Shown here: one piece after another, positions 16,755 through 25,472 of the stretch
Numbering within the stretch: the stretch's first letter is position 1
Layout of the letters: each line of letters begins with the position of its first letter
Assembly (NCBI GenBank): GCA_910585725.1
Contig: CAJUFA010000020.1
Coordinates: forward strand, 1-58,827
DNA: 58,827 bases
From: an uncultured Dorea sp.
Lineage (GTDB): Bacteria; Bacillota; Clostridia; Lachnospirales; Lachnospiraceae
Direction: 5' to 3'
The notes under the pieces: generated by a model
The model's database searches: none
What the model was told of the DNA's origin: nothing
What the model saw: only the letters and a program-made list of their open reading frames with translations
Position numbers and translations under genes: made by a program

Positions 16755-18080
16755 ATGGCTAAAATTACGTTCATGGGCGCGGGAAGTACTGTTTTTGCAA
16801 GAAATGTACTTGGGGACTGCATGGGAAGCCCGGCGTTATGCGACAGTGAGATCGCATTGTATGATATTAATGCAGAGAGGCTTAAGGATTCCGAGATCAT
16901 CATTAAGGCGATCAACGAGAATACGAATCAGGGACGCGCCCGGATCTCGACATATCTGGGGACGGAGAACCGAAAAGCGGCATTGAAGGATGCAACATTT
17001 GTTGTAAATGCGATTCAGGTGGGGGGATACGATCCATGTACGATTACGGATTTTGAGATCCCGAAGAAATACGGTTTGAAGCAGACGATTGCGGATACGC
17101 TTGGTATCGGCGGTATCATGCGCGGGCTTCGTACGATTCCCGTAATGGAGGAGTTTGCAAGAGACATGGAAGAGGTCTGTCCGGGCGCTCTGTTTATGAA
17201 CTATACGAACCCAATGGCGATTCTTTCCGGTTATATGCAGCGTTATACAGGTGTGGAGACCGTGGGACTGTGCCACAGCGTGCAGGTTTGTACCAGTACG
17301 CTTTTGGAAGAGCTGGATATGAAGGATAAGTTAGAAGGACGTATCGAGACAATCGCCGGAATCAACCATATGGCATGGCTTCTCGATATCAGGGATAAGG
17401 ACGGAAACGACCTGTATCCGGAGATCCGCCGCCGTGCAGCGAAAAAGAATGCAGAAGAGAAGCATAATGATATGGTTCGTTTTGAATATATCAAACATCT
17501 GGGATATTACTGTACCGAGTCCAGTGAACATAATGCGGAATATAATCCGTTTTTTATCAAATCCCGCTATCCGGAGTTGATAGATCAGTTCAACATTCCG
17601 TTAGACGAGTATCCGAGACGTTGTATCAAGCAGATCGCAGAGTGGGAGGAAGAGCGGAACAAGATATTAGACAATGGTAAGATTACGCACGAGCGCAGCC
17701 GTGAATATGCATCCTACATAATGGAAGCGGTTGTGACGAATGTTCCGTATAAGATAGGCGGAAATGTCATCAACCGGGGACTGATCGACAATCTTCCGGC
17801 AGAAGCCTGTGTGGAGGTTCCGTGTATGATAGATGCAAACGGCGTGAATCCATGCCGTGTAGGGGCGCTTCCGCTACAGTTGGCGGCTATGAATACGACC
17901 AATATTAACGCCCAGCTTCTGACCATTGAGGCGGCGCGTACCCGTAAGCGTGAAGATATCTATCGCGCCGCTATGCTGGAGCCGCATACGGCCGCAGAGC
18001 TTTCCATCGATGATATTGTAAAGATGTGCGATGAACTGATAGACGCGCACGGAGATTATATGAAGATGTATACTCGTTAG
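16755..18080 (+). CDS. melA: GH4 alpha-galactosidase/alpha-glucosidase
   Basis: A 441-residue family 4 glycosidase, which uses NAD+ and Mn2+ in a redox-assisted elimination mechanism to cleave alpha-galactosides or alpha-glucosides in the cytoplasm. The N-terminal Rossmann motif 'FMGAGSTVF' binds NAD. Asn149 ('NYTNPMA'), Cys173-His174 ('CHS') and His205 ('GINHMAW') correspond to the family's substrate and metal ligands. GGAGG lies upstream of the ATG. No transporter is adjacent, so the sugar must enter by a system encoded elsewhere. The name melA is by family; substrate preference is not certain. Confidence 0.87.
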   Translation: MAKITFMGAGSTVFARNVLGDCMGSPALCDSEIALYDINAERLKDSEIIIKAINENTNQGRARISTYLGTENRKAALKDATFVVNAIQVGGYDPCTITDFEIPKKYGLKQTIADTLGIGGIMRGLRTIPVMEEFARDMEEVCPGALFMNYTNPMAILSGYMQRYTGVETVGLCHSVQVCTSTLLEELDMKDKLEGRIETIAGINHMAWLLDIRDKDGNDLYPEIRRRAAKKNAEEKHNDMVRFEYIKHLGYYCTESSEHNAEYNPFFIKSRYPELIDQFNIPLDEYPRRCIKQIAEWEEERNKILDNGKITHERSREYASYIMEAVVTNVPYKIGGNVINRGLIDNLPAEACVEVPCMIDANGVNPCRVGALPLQLAAMNTTNINAQLLTIEAARTRKREDIYRAAMLEPHTAAELSIDDIVKMCDELIDAHGDYMKMYTR

Positions 18081-18089
18081 AAATATGTG

Positions 18090-18120
18090 TACAGGCAGAA
18101 AAAATTCTGCCTGTATATTT
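18090..18120 (+). terminator. Terminator after the GH4 gene
   Basis: Perfect 11-bp stem TACAGGCAGAA/TTCTGCCTGTA (18090-18100, 18105-18115) with a four-A loop and a T-rich tail, between two convergent genes. Confidence 0.9.
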
Positions 18121-18133
18121 TTATTGAGCTGTA

Positions 18134-19546
18134 TTATCCGCTATATAGCGGCAGCAGAATATCAGCCTCGAACCCGCCGTAAGCGCTCTGGCGCATGATC
18201 ATGCTGCCGCCGTGAGAGGCCGCGACCTGTCTGACGATCAGCAGCCCCAGTCCATGCCGCTGTTCCTTAATGTTGCTGTCGCACATCATGTAGTGAGGCA
18301 GGGAATTAAGCCGGTGGAGTTCTTTCTCAGATATACCTGTGCCGTCGTCCTCTACCCGAATGATACAGTTACATTCATTATGGCCGGATTCTGTCAGAAC
18401 AGAGATATAGATAGTGCATCCTTCCGCATTATGGTTTATACAGTTCCAGATCAGGTTAGATACTGCCCGCCTGATCAGGTTCTTATCCACATAGACGGGG
18501 CAGTCAGAGATATTGGTATCCGTAGTCCATTCGACGGGATATCTTCCGTCAATATCCATATTGATAAAATCAACGGCGGCCGCTCTTGCGAGGGCCACTG
18601 CGTTTTCCCGTGTGCGGCAGAGAGGCTGCATATCATACTCAAGCTTCGAAGCAAGATTCAGGTCGTTGATCAGATTGCGTATTCGTTCGCTTTGCCTCAG
18701 GATAACAGAAGTCTTTTGTCGGGCGTCTTCCGTAAGGCAGGGGTCGTCTTTTAATTGTCCGGCGTATCCCATAACCATAGACAGGGGTGTGCGGATATCA
18801 TGGGAGACTCCGGCGATCCAGTTGGCGCGCGCGCATTCTTTCTTTTTGAGCTGGAAATTCTGAGACTGCAGTATCTCGGAGGTCTGGTTAATATTCGCGG
18901 CTAGTTCAGACAATAATCCTTTCTCCTTTATAAATACAGGTTTTTTGGTGGGAAGCTTTTGTATGCCCTCCGTAATCGGTTCGACGGAACGCATAAGCTT
19001 TAAGTTTGCGATAATATAGATCAGGAAGATAAGTACTGTGTTCATGAGCAGAATATTCAAGGTGTATTTCGGAAGATTTGCTATAAAATCATAGTCCCAG
19101 TTCGGGTACATATGTTTCCAATAGCGGTCTTTGGGATAGCCGAGGACTATAAGCCCGTCTGCAGATTCTCCGGGGAAGGTGGGATAATCCATGATATATC
19201 CGCGGGTTAGGGAGGCAATGTCTGACAGAGTGTACTTAAGGGGAATCTCCGGGGGGAGGTTATCCGTGTGCCAGACGACCTGTCGGGTATCGCTGTCAAT
19301 CAGGATTCCCCAGGCGTGTTCATTTGTCAGTTCCAATGAGGCTTCTTCAGGCAGAATATATCCGCCGTTGTTCTCTGCTTTTTGCAATGCATTACCGATT
19401 TCCAGGGCGGTAGTCCAGGGAGACGCTCCGGGCGTTTGGCCGGAGGCCAGCATATAGAGCAGGATGATATTCAGAAAGAAGAGCAGGATAGTGCTAAGCA
19501 GCAGGATGGCGAGGAAGCGCCGGATTAATTTGGGTATGCTTTTCAT
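18134..19546 (-). CDS. Sensor histidine kinase of lantibiotic-type module
   Basis: A 470-residue kinase with two membrane segments (about 11-34 and 162-182) flanking an extracytoplasmic domain of about 125 residues. HisKA follows with His249 in 'GVSHDIRTPLSMVMGY', then HATPase_c ('NLIWNCINH', 'DDGTGI', 'GLGLLIV'). The HisKA region resembles kinases of NsrK/lantibiotic-resistance systems. It lies downstream of its regulator gene (40-base gap). The ABC transporter it probably controls is encoded divergently at 20651-23239. Confidence 0.88.
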   Translation of the reverse strand: MKSIPKLIRRFLAILLLSTILLFFLNIILLYMLASGQTPGASPWTTALEIGNALQKAENNGGYILPEEASLELTNEHAWGILIDSDTRQVVWHTDNLPPEIPLKYTLSDIASLTRGYIMDYPTFPGESADGLIVLGYPKDRYWKHMYPNWDYDFIANLPKYTLNILLMNTVLIFLIYIIANLKLMRSVEPITEGIQKLPTKKPVFIKEKGLLSELAANINQTSEILQSQNFQLKKKECARANWIAGVSHDIRTPLSMVMGYAGQLKDDPCLTEDARQKTSVILRQSERIRNLINDLNLASKLEYDMQPLCRTRENAVALARAAAVDFINMDIDGRYPVEWTTDTNISDCPVYVDKNLIRRAVSNLIWNCINHNAEGCTIYISVLTESGHNECNCIIRVEDDGTGISEKELHRLNSLPHYMMCDSNIKEQRHGLGLLIVRQVAASHGGSMIMRQSAYGGFEADILLPLYSG

Positions 19547-19586
19547 GGGATATTCCTCCGGGGTATTTGATTTCCTTCAATGAAGT

Positions 19587-20303
19587 TTATGTCTGGGATA
19601 TAATCAATTTATAGCCTAAGCCCTTCACGGTAATCAGAGATTCTGGTTTTGAAGGGTTTTCTTCGATCTTCTCTCTGATCCGGCGGATATGAGCCATCAG
19701 AGAATTCTCATATCCGTAGGGATTATCGCCCCAGGCGGCTTCACACAGGGCGTCGATGGTCACGATGCGTCCGGCGTTGCGGTAGAGGGTATGGAGAATC
19801 GCGTATTCTTTGGCTGTCAGAGGGAGGGTTTTATTTTGTTCGTCTTGTATTCTCAGAACTTCCGCCCGTTCAAAATCTATCCGGCAGCGCTTCAGCGTTA
19901 CCATAGGATTCTCATTTTTGTAAGTTCTCCTTAGAATTGCGGTGATACGGAATACCAACTCTTTCGGGAGAAAGGGTTTGATCATGTAATCATCCGCGCC
20001 AAGCCCGAAGCCCCGGAACTTGTCCTCGTCTTCACCCCGCGCAGTCAGAAACAGGATGGGATAGTCGGAATCGCTTTTTAGCTGTTCCATCAGGGAGAAA
20101 CCGTCTCCGTCCGGAAGCATGACGTCGAGGATGGCAAGTTCCGGCTTGAACTCATGGGCGATATCCACGGCGTCCCGGACGGTTCCGGCAGTCCGAAGGC
20201 TGGTGAAGCCCGCCTTTCTCAGGATGGAAGTTACCATATTCTGCAGCTCCGGTTCATCGTCTACGAGCAGTATTCGTTTGTTTTTCAGATAATCTGTATT
20301 CAT
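19587..20303 (-). CDS. OmpR-family response regulator
   Basis: A 238-residue regulator. The receiver has acidic pocket 'LVDDE', Asp60 in 'AILDVMLP' and Lys in 'MIKPFLP'; the winged helix includes 'LTAKEYAILHTLY' and 'MAHIRRIREKI'. The start at 20303 is preferred over upstream methionines because GGAG lies eight bases before it and the receiver begins right after. It is the first gene of the minus-strand pair with the kinase. A direct-repeat operator (20479-20518) lies between it and the divergent ABC genes. Confidence 0.9.
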   Translation of the reverse strand: MNTDYLKNKRILLVDDEPELQNMVTSILRKAGFTSLRTAGTVRDAVDIAHEFKPELAILDVMLPDGDGFSLMEQLKSDSDYPILFLTARGEDEDKFRGFGLGADDYMIKPFLPKELVFRITAILRRTYKNENPMVTLKRCRIDFERAEVLRIQDEQNKTLPLTAKEYAILHTLYRNAGRIVTIDALCEAAWGDNPYGYENSLMAHIRRIREKIEENPSKPESLITVKGLGYKLIISQT

Positions 20304-20391
20304 AAAAGTCTCCATTCCGCCGCATTCAGCCGGCGGTACAAATAATGATGTATACCAATAGTGAAAAATACTCAATAAAATGTGGATTTAT

Positions 20392-20475
20392 ATTATCATG
20401 TATCGGTCTGAAAATCGAGATGTCATCAGAAGAATAATATCATGTATCCGCCTGAAAATCGAGACGTCAGCAGAA
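20392..20475. repeat. Tandem direct repeat, 44-bp period
   Basis: About 40 bases starting near 20392 are repeated, with a few substitutions, starting near 20436. The exact offset is 44 bp (for example ATCATGTAT at 20395 and 20439, TGAAAATCGAGA at both). The period equals four turns of 11 bp. It lies between the divergent regulator and ABC genes, next to the 11-bp repeat array. Confidence 0.7.
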
Positions 20476-20478
20476 AAT

Positions 20479-20539
20479 GTAAGGTAGATGTAAGGTTACG
20501 GGAATGTTGACGTAAGGTTGGCGGTGTACACTGTAAAAT
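20479..20539 (+). promoter_or_regulatory. ABC-operon promoter with 11-bp direct-repeat operator
   Basis: GTAAGGT occurs at 20479, 20490 and 20512, with a degenerate copy at 20501, so four half-sites lie on an exact 11-bp period. A -10 candidate (TACACT 20527-20532 or TAAAAT 20534-20539) follows. The array takes the place of the -35, as expected for activation by the OmpR-family regulator encoded next to it. Confidence 0.65.
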
Positions 20540-20650
20540 AACCAAAGGAAAAGACACTCTTGGGATTTCCCGGCAATCGTCAAAGAAGCAGACATAAAAC
20601 GGATGAAAAGGAAACTTTCGAGAGTATATCAGGGAAAGGAGAAATGCAAT

Positions 20651-21406
20651 ATGAATATTATTGAGAGCAGACATCTGACGAAAAGATATGCAGGCTTCAC
20701 TGCGGTTTCCAATGTGAATCTTCATATCCCCAAAGGGACGGTCTATGGATTTCTCGGGCCGAACGGCGCGGGCAAATCCACGACGATGAAGATGTTCCTG
20801 GGACTTACGAAACCGACGGAGGGGGACTTTATCATAGACGGTAAGAAGTACCCGAAGGACCGGATACAGATCTTGAAAGAAATCGGGTCCTTTATAGAAG
20901 CGCCGGCATTCTACGGGAATCTTACCGGCGAAGAGAATCTCGATATCCTTCGGAGAATCCTGGCGCTTCCGAAATCAGCGGTAGACGACGCATTGGAACT
21001 GACAGGTCTTACACAGTGGAGAAAGCGTCTTGCAAGAAAATATTCTCTGGGCATGAAGCAGAGGCTCGGCCTTGCCGGCGCTTTGATCGGGAGACCCCCG
21101 ATCCTGATTCTTGACGAACCGACGAACGGACTGGACCCGGTAGGGATCCATGAGATTCGTTCCCTGATCCGCTCCTTGCCGAAAAAGTTCGATTGTACGG
21201 TTCTGGTATCTTCTCATCTGCTCTCGGAGATAGAGCTGATGGCGGATAATATCGGTATTCTGAACCGGGGGCGGCTTCTGTTCGAGGGGACGCTTGACGA
21301 GCTGAAGCAGGGAGCCGCAGAGAAAGGGTATCCCACGGACAATCTGGAAGATACGTTTCTTGCATTGATTGAGGAAGATAATCTTCGGGGAGGCGGTGTA
21401 CGATGA
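20651..21406 (+). CDS. Lantibiotic-immunity type ABC ATPase
   Basis: A 251-residue ATP-binding subunit of the MutF/SpaF/BcrA type, which with two permeases removes lantibiotics or bacitracin-like peptides from the membrane. Walker A 'GPNGAGKST', the signature 'YSLGMKQR' and Walker B 'ILILDEPTNGLDP' are intact; the E-loop region 'IGSFIEAPAFYGNLTG' is characteristic of the family. AAGGAG decides the start at 20651. It overlaps the next gene by four bases. Confidence 0.9.
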   Translation: MNIIESRHLTKRYAGFTAVSNVNLHIPKGTVYGFLGPNGAGKSTTMKMFLGLTKPTEGDFIIDGKKYPKDRIQILKEIGSFIEAPAFYGNLTGEENLDILRRILALPKSAVDDALELTGLTQWRKRLARKYSLGMKQRLGLAGALIGRPPILILDEPTNGLDPVGIHEIRSLIRSLPKKFDCTVLVSSHLLSEIELMADNIGILNRGRLLFEGTLDELKQGAAEKGYPTDNLEDTFLALIEEDNLRGGGVR

Positions 21407-22173
21407 AGCTTACGTTAGAATATAAGAAGATAAAAAGGACGGGCATCGTACCGGGATGCCTGGCAGGGGGGATTCTGGCGGCGGCGGTTCCGATCCTGGA
21501 GCTGGCCGTCCGATCAGAGCAGTATACTCAGCTTAGGCAGTCGCCGCTTCGGACGATCATGCAGGCGGACTGGCAGATGATGTCGATGTTGAATATGCTT
21601 CTGGTCATTACCATTGCCTGTATGATGTATCATACAGAATACGCGGATAATGCTGTTGGGCGTATGATAACGCTGCCCCTCAGAGAGGAGAAGATATTCT
21701 TTGGAAAATGCTTCTTACTGTCCGGCATGTGCGCCGTGGTTCTGATTATAGAAATGCTTTCGATAATCTTCTGCACCTTGCGCTGGTTCGGCGGGGAAGA
21801 AGGAGCATACACGGCGTTCTATGGAGCGTCTTTCGCTTCGGCGTATATGAAATTTGTCAGGGATCTGGCGTATAACTTCGGATATTGTTTCTGTATGCTG
21901 CTTCCGGTCGTAATATTATCCCTGTTGGTTGCGTCGGCATGTAAAAATATGTGGGTATCCCTTGGTATCGACGTGGTATGTTTGTTTATGGCAACGATGA
22001 TCCCTGTCAGATATTTTGCCTTGTCTGTTTTTCCCTTTGCTTTGCCGTTCCAGATTCTGGAGGAAGCAAATGCAGGGAGGGCGGTACAATATCTGACTGC
22101 GGCAATGATAGAAATCATCATAATTGGCGCGGCGGAGACGGTATTTCTGAAGGTAAGGAGGGCGGCGGCATGA
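21403..22173 (+). CDS. Lantibiotic-immunity ABC permease (MutE/EpiE-like)
   Basis: A 256-residue membrane protein with six predicted segments and no large extracytoplasmic domain, the standard size of the first permease in lantibiotic-immunity transporters. It starts inside the end of the ATPase gene and its stop overlaps the next start as ATGA, so all three are translationally coupled. Substrate inferred from family only. Confidence 0.82.
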   Translation: MKLTLEYKKIKRTGIVPGCLAGGILAAAVPILELAVRSEQYTQLRQSPLRTIMQADWQMMSMLNMLLVITIACMMYHTEYADNAVGRMITLPLREEKIFFGKCFLLSGMCAVVLIIEMLSIIFCTLRWFGGEEGAYTAFYGASFASAYMKFVRDLAYNFGYCFCMLLPVVILSLLVASACKNMWVSLGIDVVCLFMATMIPVRYFALSVFPFALPFQILEEANAGRAVQYLTAAMIEIIIIGAAETVFLKVRRAAA

Positions 22174-22940
22174 AATTTATATTATTAACGGGAGTGGAAT
22201 GGAAGAAACTGCGCCGATCCAGGATTCTGCTCATCATGGGGATGGCGGCGGTGATGCTCTGGATTCCGTCGATTATAAATGCACATCTGAATTTTGAGAT
22301 GCAGGCGGAAGGAATTTCTCCGGAGCATAATTTCCTCATACAAGGATTTATGGGAATGGCGTGGTTCATGTTTCCGGCGGGTATGGTGGTGAGTACGGTG
22401 CTGCTGGCTCAGACAGAGCGGTCGAACCACGGTATCCTGCGGATGCTTGTTCTTCCTGTCAGTACGGCAAAACTGTGCATGGCGAAATTTGTCATATTGC
22501 TGATCTTAGCGGCGATTCAGATGATGATGATGACAGGAATGTACTTTTTAAGCGCCGCGGTCGCGTCGCGGACCCAGGGCTATGAGTTCCTGCTGTCTCC
22601 CATATTTGTATTAAAACTGGTTGGAGTGTTATACGTGTCGGCATTTCCGATGATTGCATTTTTCTGGATGTTGTCCGTATGCATTCATACTCCGATCTTT
22701 TCGGTGGGGCTGGGGCTTGCGTCTATCGTGCCTTCTGTATTGATGATCAATACAAAGCTGTGGTTTGTGTATCCGATGGATTATCCGTTCTATATCATAA
22801 CGGCGGAATACGGAAAGCTGGCGTCTAATCTATCGGAAATTAGGATGGAGCCGGTTCCGTGGATTCCGGCGGCGGCAGTATTCACGGGAATCTGTCTGGC
22901 GGCGGCATGCGTTTATTTTGGAAAGGAAGAAAGGAGATAG
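22170..22940 (+). CDS. Lantibiotic-immunity ABC permease (MutG-like)
   Basis: A 256-residue protein with six membrane segments, paralogous in layout to the preceding permease ('LTGVEWKKLRRSRILLIMGMAAV' at the start). AAGGAGGG lies ahead of the ATG, which overlaps the preceding stop. The two permeases form the usual heterodimer with the ATPase encoded at 20651. Confidence 0.82.
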   Translation: MKFILLTGVEWKKLRRSRILLIMGMAAVMLWIPSIINAHLNFEMQAEGISPEHNFLIQGFMGMAWFMFPAGMVVSTVLLAQTERSNHGILRMLVLPVSTAKLCMAKFVILLILAAIQMMMMTGMYFLSAAVASRTQGYEFLLSPIFVLKLVGVLYVSAFPMIAFFWMLSVCIHTPIFSVGLGLASIVPSVLMINTKLWFVYPMDYPFYIITAEYGKLASNLSEIRMEPVPWIPAAAVFTGICLAAACVYFGKEERR

Positions 22941-22945
22941 GGAAT

Positions 22946-23239
22946 ATGAAGAAAAATTTAAAGGGACTGCTAACGGCAATTGCGGGTCTGATGGTATTCC
23001 TGCCCTGGACGATACTCATCCTGCGGCAGTTTGAGTGGGCGCTTCAGTCGCCTGCGGCAGAGATTATGATAGGGAGCTATGCAGTTTTTATGATATTTTC
23101 AGGGGCGTTTACATTTGTCGTGTATATGAATGGTAAGGCGCGGAGTAATCTTATGAAGATCTGCCTGGTGATAAATGAAATCTATGCTGTGTTTGGAGTC
23201 ATGGCGATTGGAATGATGGCGGTGGGGAAAGTAATGTAA
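22946..23239 (+). CDS. Small membrane protein of the ABC operon
   Basis: A 97-residue protein with three predicted membrane segments (about 8-25, 40-62 and 73-92), not assigned to a family. It starts five bases after the second permease behind AAAGGAGA, so it is the fourth gene of the operon. It may be an accessory immunity protein. Confidence 0.7.
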   Translation: MKKNLKGLLTAIAGLMVFLPWTILILRQFEWALQSPAAEIMIGSYAVFMIFSGAFTFVVYMNGKARSNLMKICLVINEIYAVFGVMAIGMMAVGKVM

Positions 23240-23288
23240 GAAAAGTAATGTATTTGTGTTTTTTTTATTAACATAGATGTGATATACT

Positions 23289-23337
23289 CATTTTAAAATT
23301 ACTAACTGTAGAATTAGTAATTTTAAAATGGGTTTTT
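23289..23337 (+). terminator. AT-rich 17-bp hairpin terminator
   Basis: 23289-23305 pairs perfectly with 23314-23330 (17 bp, 8-base loop), followed by GG and five T residues. It ends the ABC operon before the next two-component genes. The palindrome is almost pure A/T except for a few pairs, which is unusual for a terminator. Confidence 0.75.
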
Positions 23338-23393
23338 ATAATTTATAAGATTGTTTTCAAGAAATGGTGAATCAACATTTAGGAGGGGAAAAG

Positions 23394-24086
23394 GTGCAGT
23401 ACGATTGTTTGGTTATAGATGATGAGAAGCTTCTCGCAGACAGCACGGCGGAATATTTTAATCTTTTCGGAGTTAAGACGGCGGCGGTATACAGCGTTTC
23501 CGGATGCAGGGATTTTCTTGAGCATAATACGGTGAAGATGCTGCTCTTAGATATTAATCTTGAGGATGGCAGCGGATTTGAATTGTGCAGGGAACTCCGG
23601 GCTAAGACGGAGATACCGATCCTGTTTATATCGGCCCGGACCAGTGATGACGATAAGATCGTCGCGTTTCATATCGGAGGGGATGATTATGTCCAGAAGC
23701 CCTACTCTCTTGGCGTTCTGCTTGCGAAGGTTCAGGTTATGCTGAGACGATTCGGACATGGGAAAGACGGCGGAGGCGAGCGATACTCCGACGGGCGTCT
23801 GACTGTGGATTTCCAGTCGAAGAAGGTGTATGTAGAGGGAAATGAAGTCAGGCTTACTGCGCTTGAGTTCAAGTTACTGTCTTTCCTGGTCAGGAACGAA
23901 AATAAGGTGGTCACGAAGCGGGTGTTGTTCGATGAAGTCTGGAAGAATAAGTTTACGGGGGACGGGACGTTGAACGTACATATCCGCAGACTGCGGGAAG
24001 TGGTAGAGCGCAATCCTGGAAAGCCGGAATATATCATTACGGTTTGGGGTGAAGGTTACAGATTCTGCGGAGGAGTACATGCATGA
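23394..24086 (+). CDS. OmpR-family response regulator, GTG start
   Basis: A 230-residue regulator. The start is taken as GTG at 23394 because AGGAGGGG lies five bases upstream and the receiver ('LVIDDEKLL') follows at once. Phospho-acceptor Asp53 ('LLLDINLE'), 'ISARTSDDDK' and Lys in 'VQKPYS' are present. The winged helix ('LTALEFKLLSFL', 'GTLNVHIRRLREVVE') is complete. The stop overlaps the kinase start as ATGA. It probably acts at the repeat array 25366-25402 ahead of the ABC genes. Confidence 0.9.
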   Translation: MQYDCLVIDDEKLLADSTAEYFNLFGVKTAAVYSVSGCRDFLEHNTVKMLLLDINLEDGSGFELCRELRAKTEIPILFISARTSDDDKIVAFHIGGDDYVQKPYSLGVLLAKVQVMLRRFGHGKDGGGERYSDGRLTVDFQSKKVYVEGNEVRLTALEFKLLSFLVRNENKVVTKRVLFDEVWKNKFTGDGTLNVHIRRLREVVERNPGKPEYIITVWGEGYRFCGGVHA

Positions 24087-25369
24087 GAAAGCGGTCGTTT
24101 CTTGCAGGATTATTGATTCTTTTCGCAGTGGAAATACTTATGGTTGTCCTGTTCGCATTCCGGGGTATCGATAATAGGCAGGATGCGGTTCTGGTAAATG
24201 AGGTTGTACGGTCTGTCCAAGCGGACTGGGACCTTCTGACAGGCGGCAGGATAGATATGGATTCGGCTGAATTTGCCGGAAAACTTGAGTATGTGGTGCT
24301 TAACGGCTCCGGGGAGGTACTTTATCGAACCCGGCCGGACTTAAGTGAGAGTATCAACGGGGCGGTAATACACCGGGATACGATACTAGATATTACAGTG
24401 GAAGGGCAGACTGTCGGGAAGATCATCATCAACAATGACAGTGGAGAGTTTTATCGGAAACAGAGTCAGGCGATGATTCTTATCATACTTGCCGCAATGT
24501 TATTACAGTGCGCCGTCTGTATCGGATATCTTGTCTATCTGAATCGGGTTATCATCAGGCCGTTCCAACATCTTGAAGGGTTCGCGGAGCGTATTGCAGG
24601 AGGTAATCTGGATATTCCGCTTATGATGGACCGGCAGAATCTTTTCGGCGCGTTCACGGAAAGTTTCGATATCATGCGGTCGGAACTAAAGAAAGCGAGG
24701 ACGGCGGAGGCAAGGGCTAATTCGAGTAAGAAAGAACTTGTGGCGAAGCTTTCTCATGACATTAAGACGCCGGTTGCTAGCATCAAGGCGGTAGCCGAGG
24801 TGGGTACGGCGCTTGCGGATAATGAGCGGATCCGGAATCATTATATACAGATTATCCGCAAAGCCGATCAGATCAATACATTGATTACCAACTTATTTAC
24901 GGCGACGCTTGAGGAGCTCAGGCAGCTTACTATAGCGCCGGAGGATATGGAGAGCAAGATGTTGAGAGATATGCTTGGGAGCGCGGATTATCTGCATCAA
25001 GCAGTGATCCCGGAGATTCCTGATTGTCTGCTGCGTGCAGATCCTCTTCGGTTACAGCAGGTATTCGACAATATTTTCGCAAATTCTTATAAATACGCAG
25101 GCACTCAGATAATGGTGAAGATATGCAGGGAAGAGCGGCGGCTGAATGTTTGTATCCAGGATTATGGCAAAGGAGTCAGAGAGGAAGAATTGCCGCTCCT
25201 TAAGGAGAAATTTAAGAGGGGAAGTAATGCGGAACATATAGAAGGAGCGGGGCTTGGTCTTTATATCTCGGATTATTTTATGAGAGAGATGGGCGGGGCG
25301 CTTATGATACGGAACGGGGAAGAAGGATTTGAGGCGACGGTAGGCATTTCCCTGAGCGGAGATATTTAA
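24083..25369 (+). CDS. Sensor histidine kinase
   Basis: A 428-residue kinase with membrane segments at about 8-26 and 130-154, an extracytoplasmic domain of about 100 residues, a HAMP linker, His225 in 'KLSHDIKTPVASI', and an ATP-binding domain ('NIFANSYKYAG', 'DYGKGV', 'GAGLGLYISDYFMREMGG'). Coupled to the upstream regulator. Its stop codon lies inside the first repeat of the downstream operator. Confidence 0.9.
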   Translation: MRKRSFLAGLLILFAVEILMVVLFAFRGIDNRQDAVLVNEVVRSVQADWDLLTGGRIDMDSAEFAGKLEYVVLNGSGEVLYRTRPDLSESINGAVIHRDTILDITVEGQTVGKIIINNDSGEFYRKQSQAMILIILAAMLLQCAVCIGYLVYLNRVIIRPFQHLEGFAERIAGGNLDIPLMMDRQNLFGAFTESFDIMRSELKKARTAEARANSSKKELVAKLSHDIKTPVASIKAVAEVGTALADNERIRNHYIQIIRKADQINTLITNLFTATLEELRQLTIAPEDMESKMLRDMLGSADYLHQAVIPEIPDCLLRADPLRLQQVFDNIFANSYKYAGTQIMVKICREERRLNVCIQDYGKGVREEELPLLKEKFKRGSNAEHIEGAGLGLYISDYFMREMGGALMIRNGEEGFEATVGISLSGDI

Positions 25370-25419
25370 GGGTTATTTAAGGATTGCCTAAAGACATCTA
25401 AGAATTGAAATAATAGAAT
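25366..25419 (+). promoter_or_regulatory. ABC-operon promoter with about 11-bp direct repeats
   Basis: TTAAG-like words at 25366, 25377, 25388 (CTAAA) and 25398 (CTAAG) follow a period of 11, 11 and 10 bp. A -10 TAGAAT (25414-25419) follows. The first copy overlaps the kinase stop codon. As in the other two modules the repeats fill the -35 region. Confidence 0.55.
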
Positions 25420-25472
25420 AGAACGTGCAGAGGACAGATGATATCTTGAAAATGGTAAGAGGGAGGTTTGAC

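Noticed and set aside
21411..21419. CGTTAGAA near the start of the lantibiotic-immunity permease
   Set aside because: It matches the first half of the antiterminator element, but it is inside coding sequence, the AAAACG half is not at the right spacing and no terminator follows.
21951..22169. Long upstream extension of the second lantibiotic-immunity permease
   Set aside because: It overlaps the preceding permease in another frame; the ATGA junction at 22170 with AAGGAGGG is a clear start.
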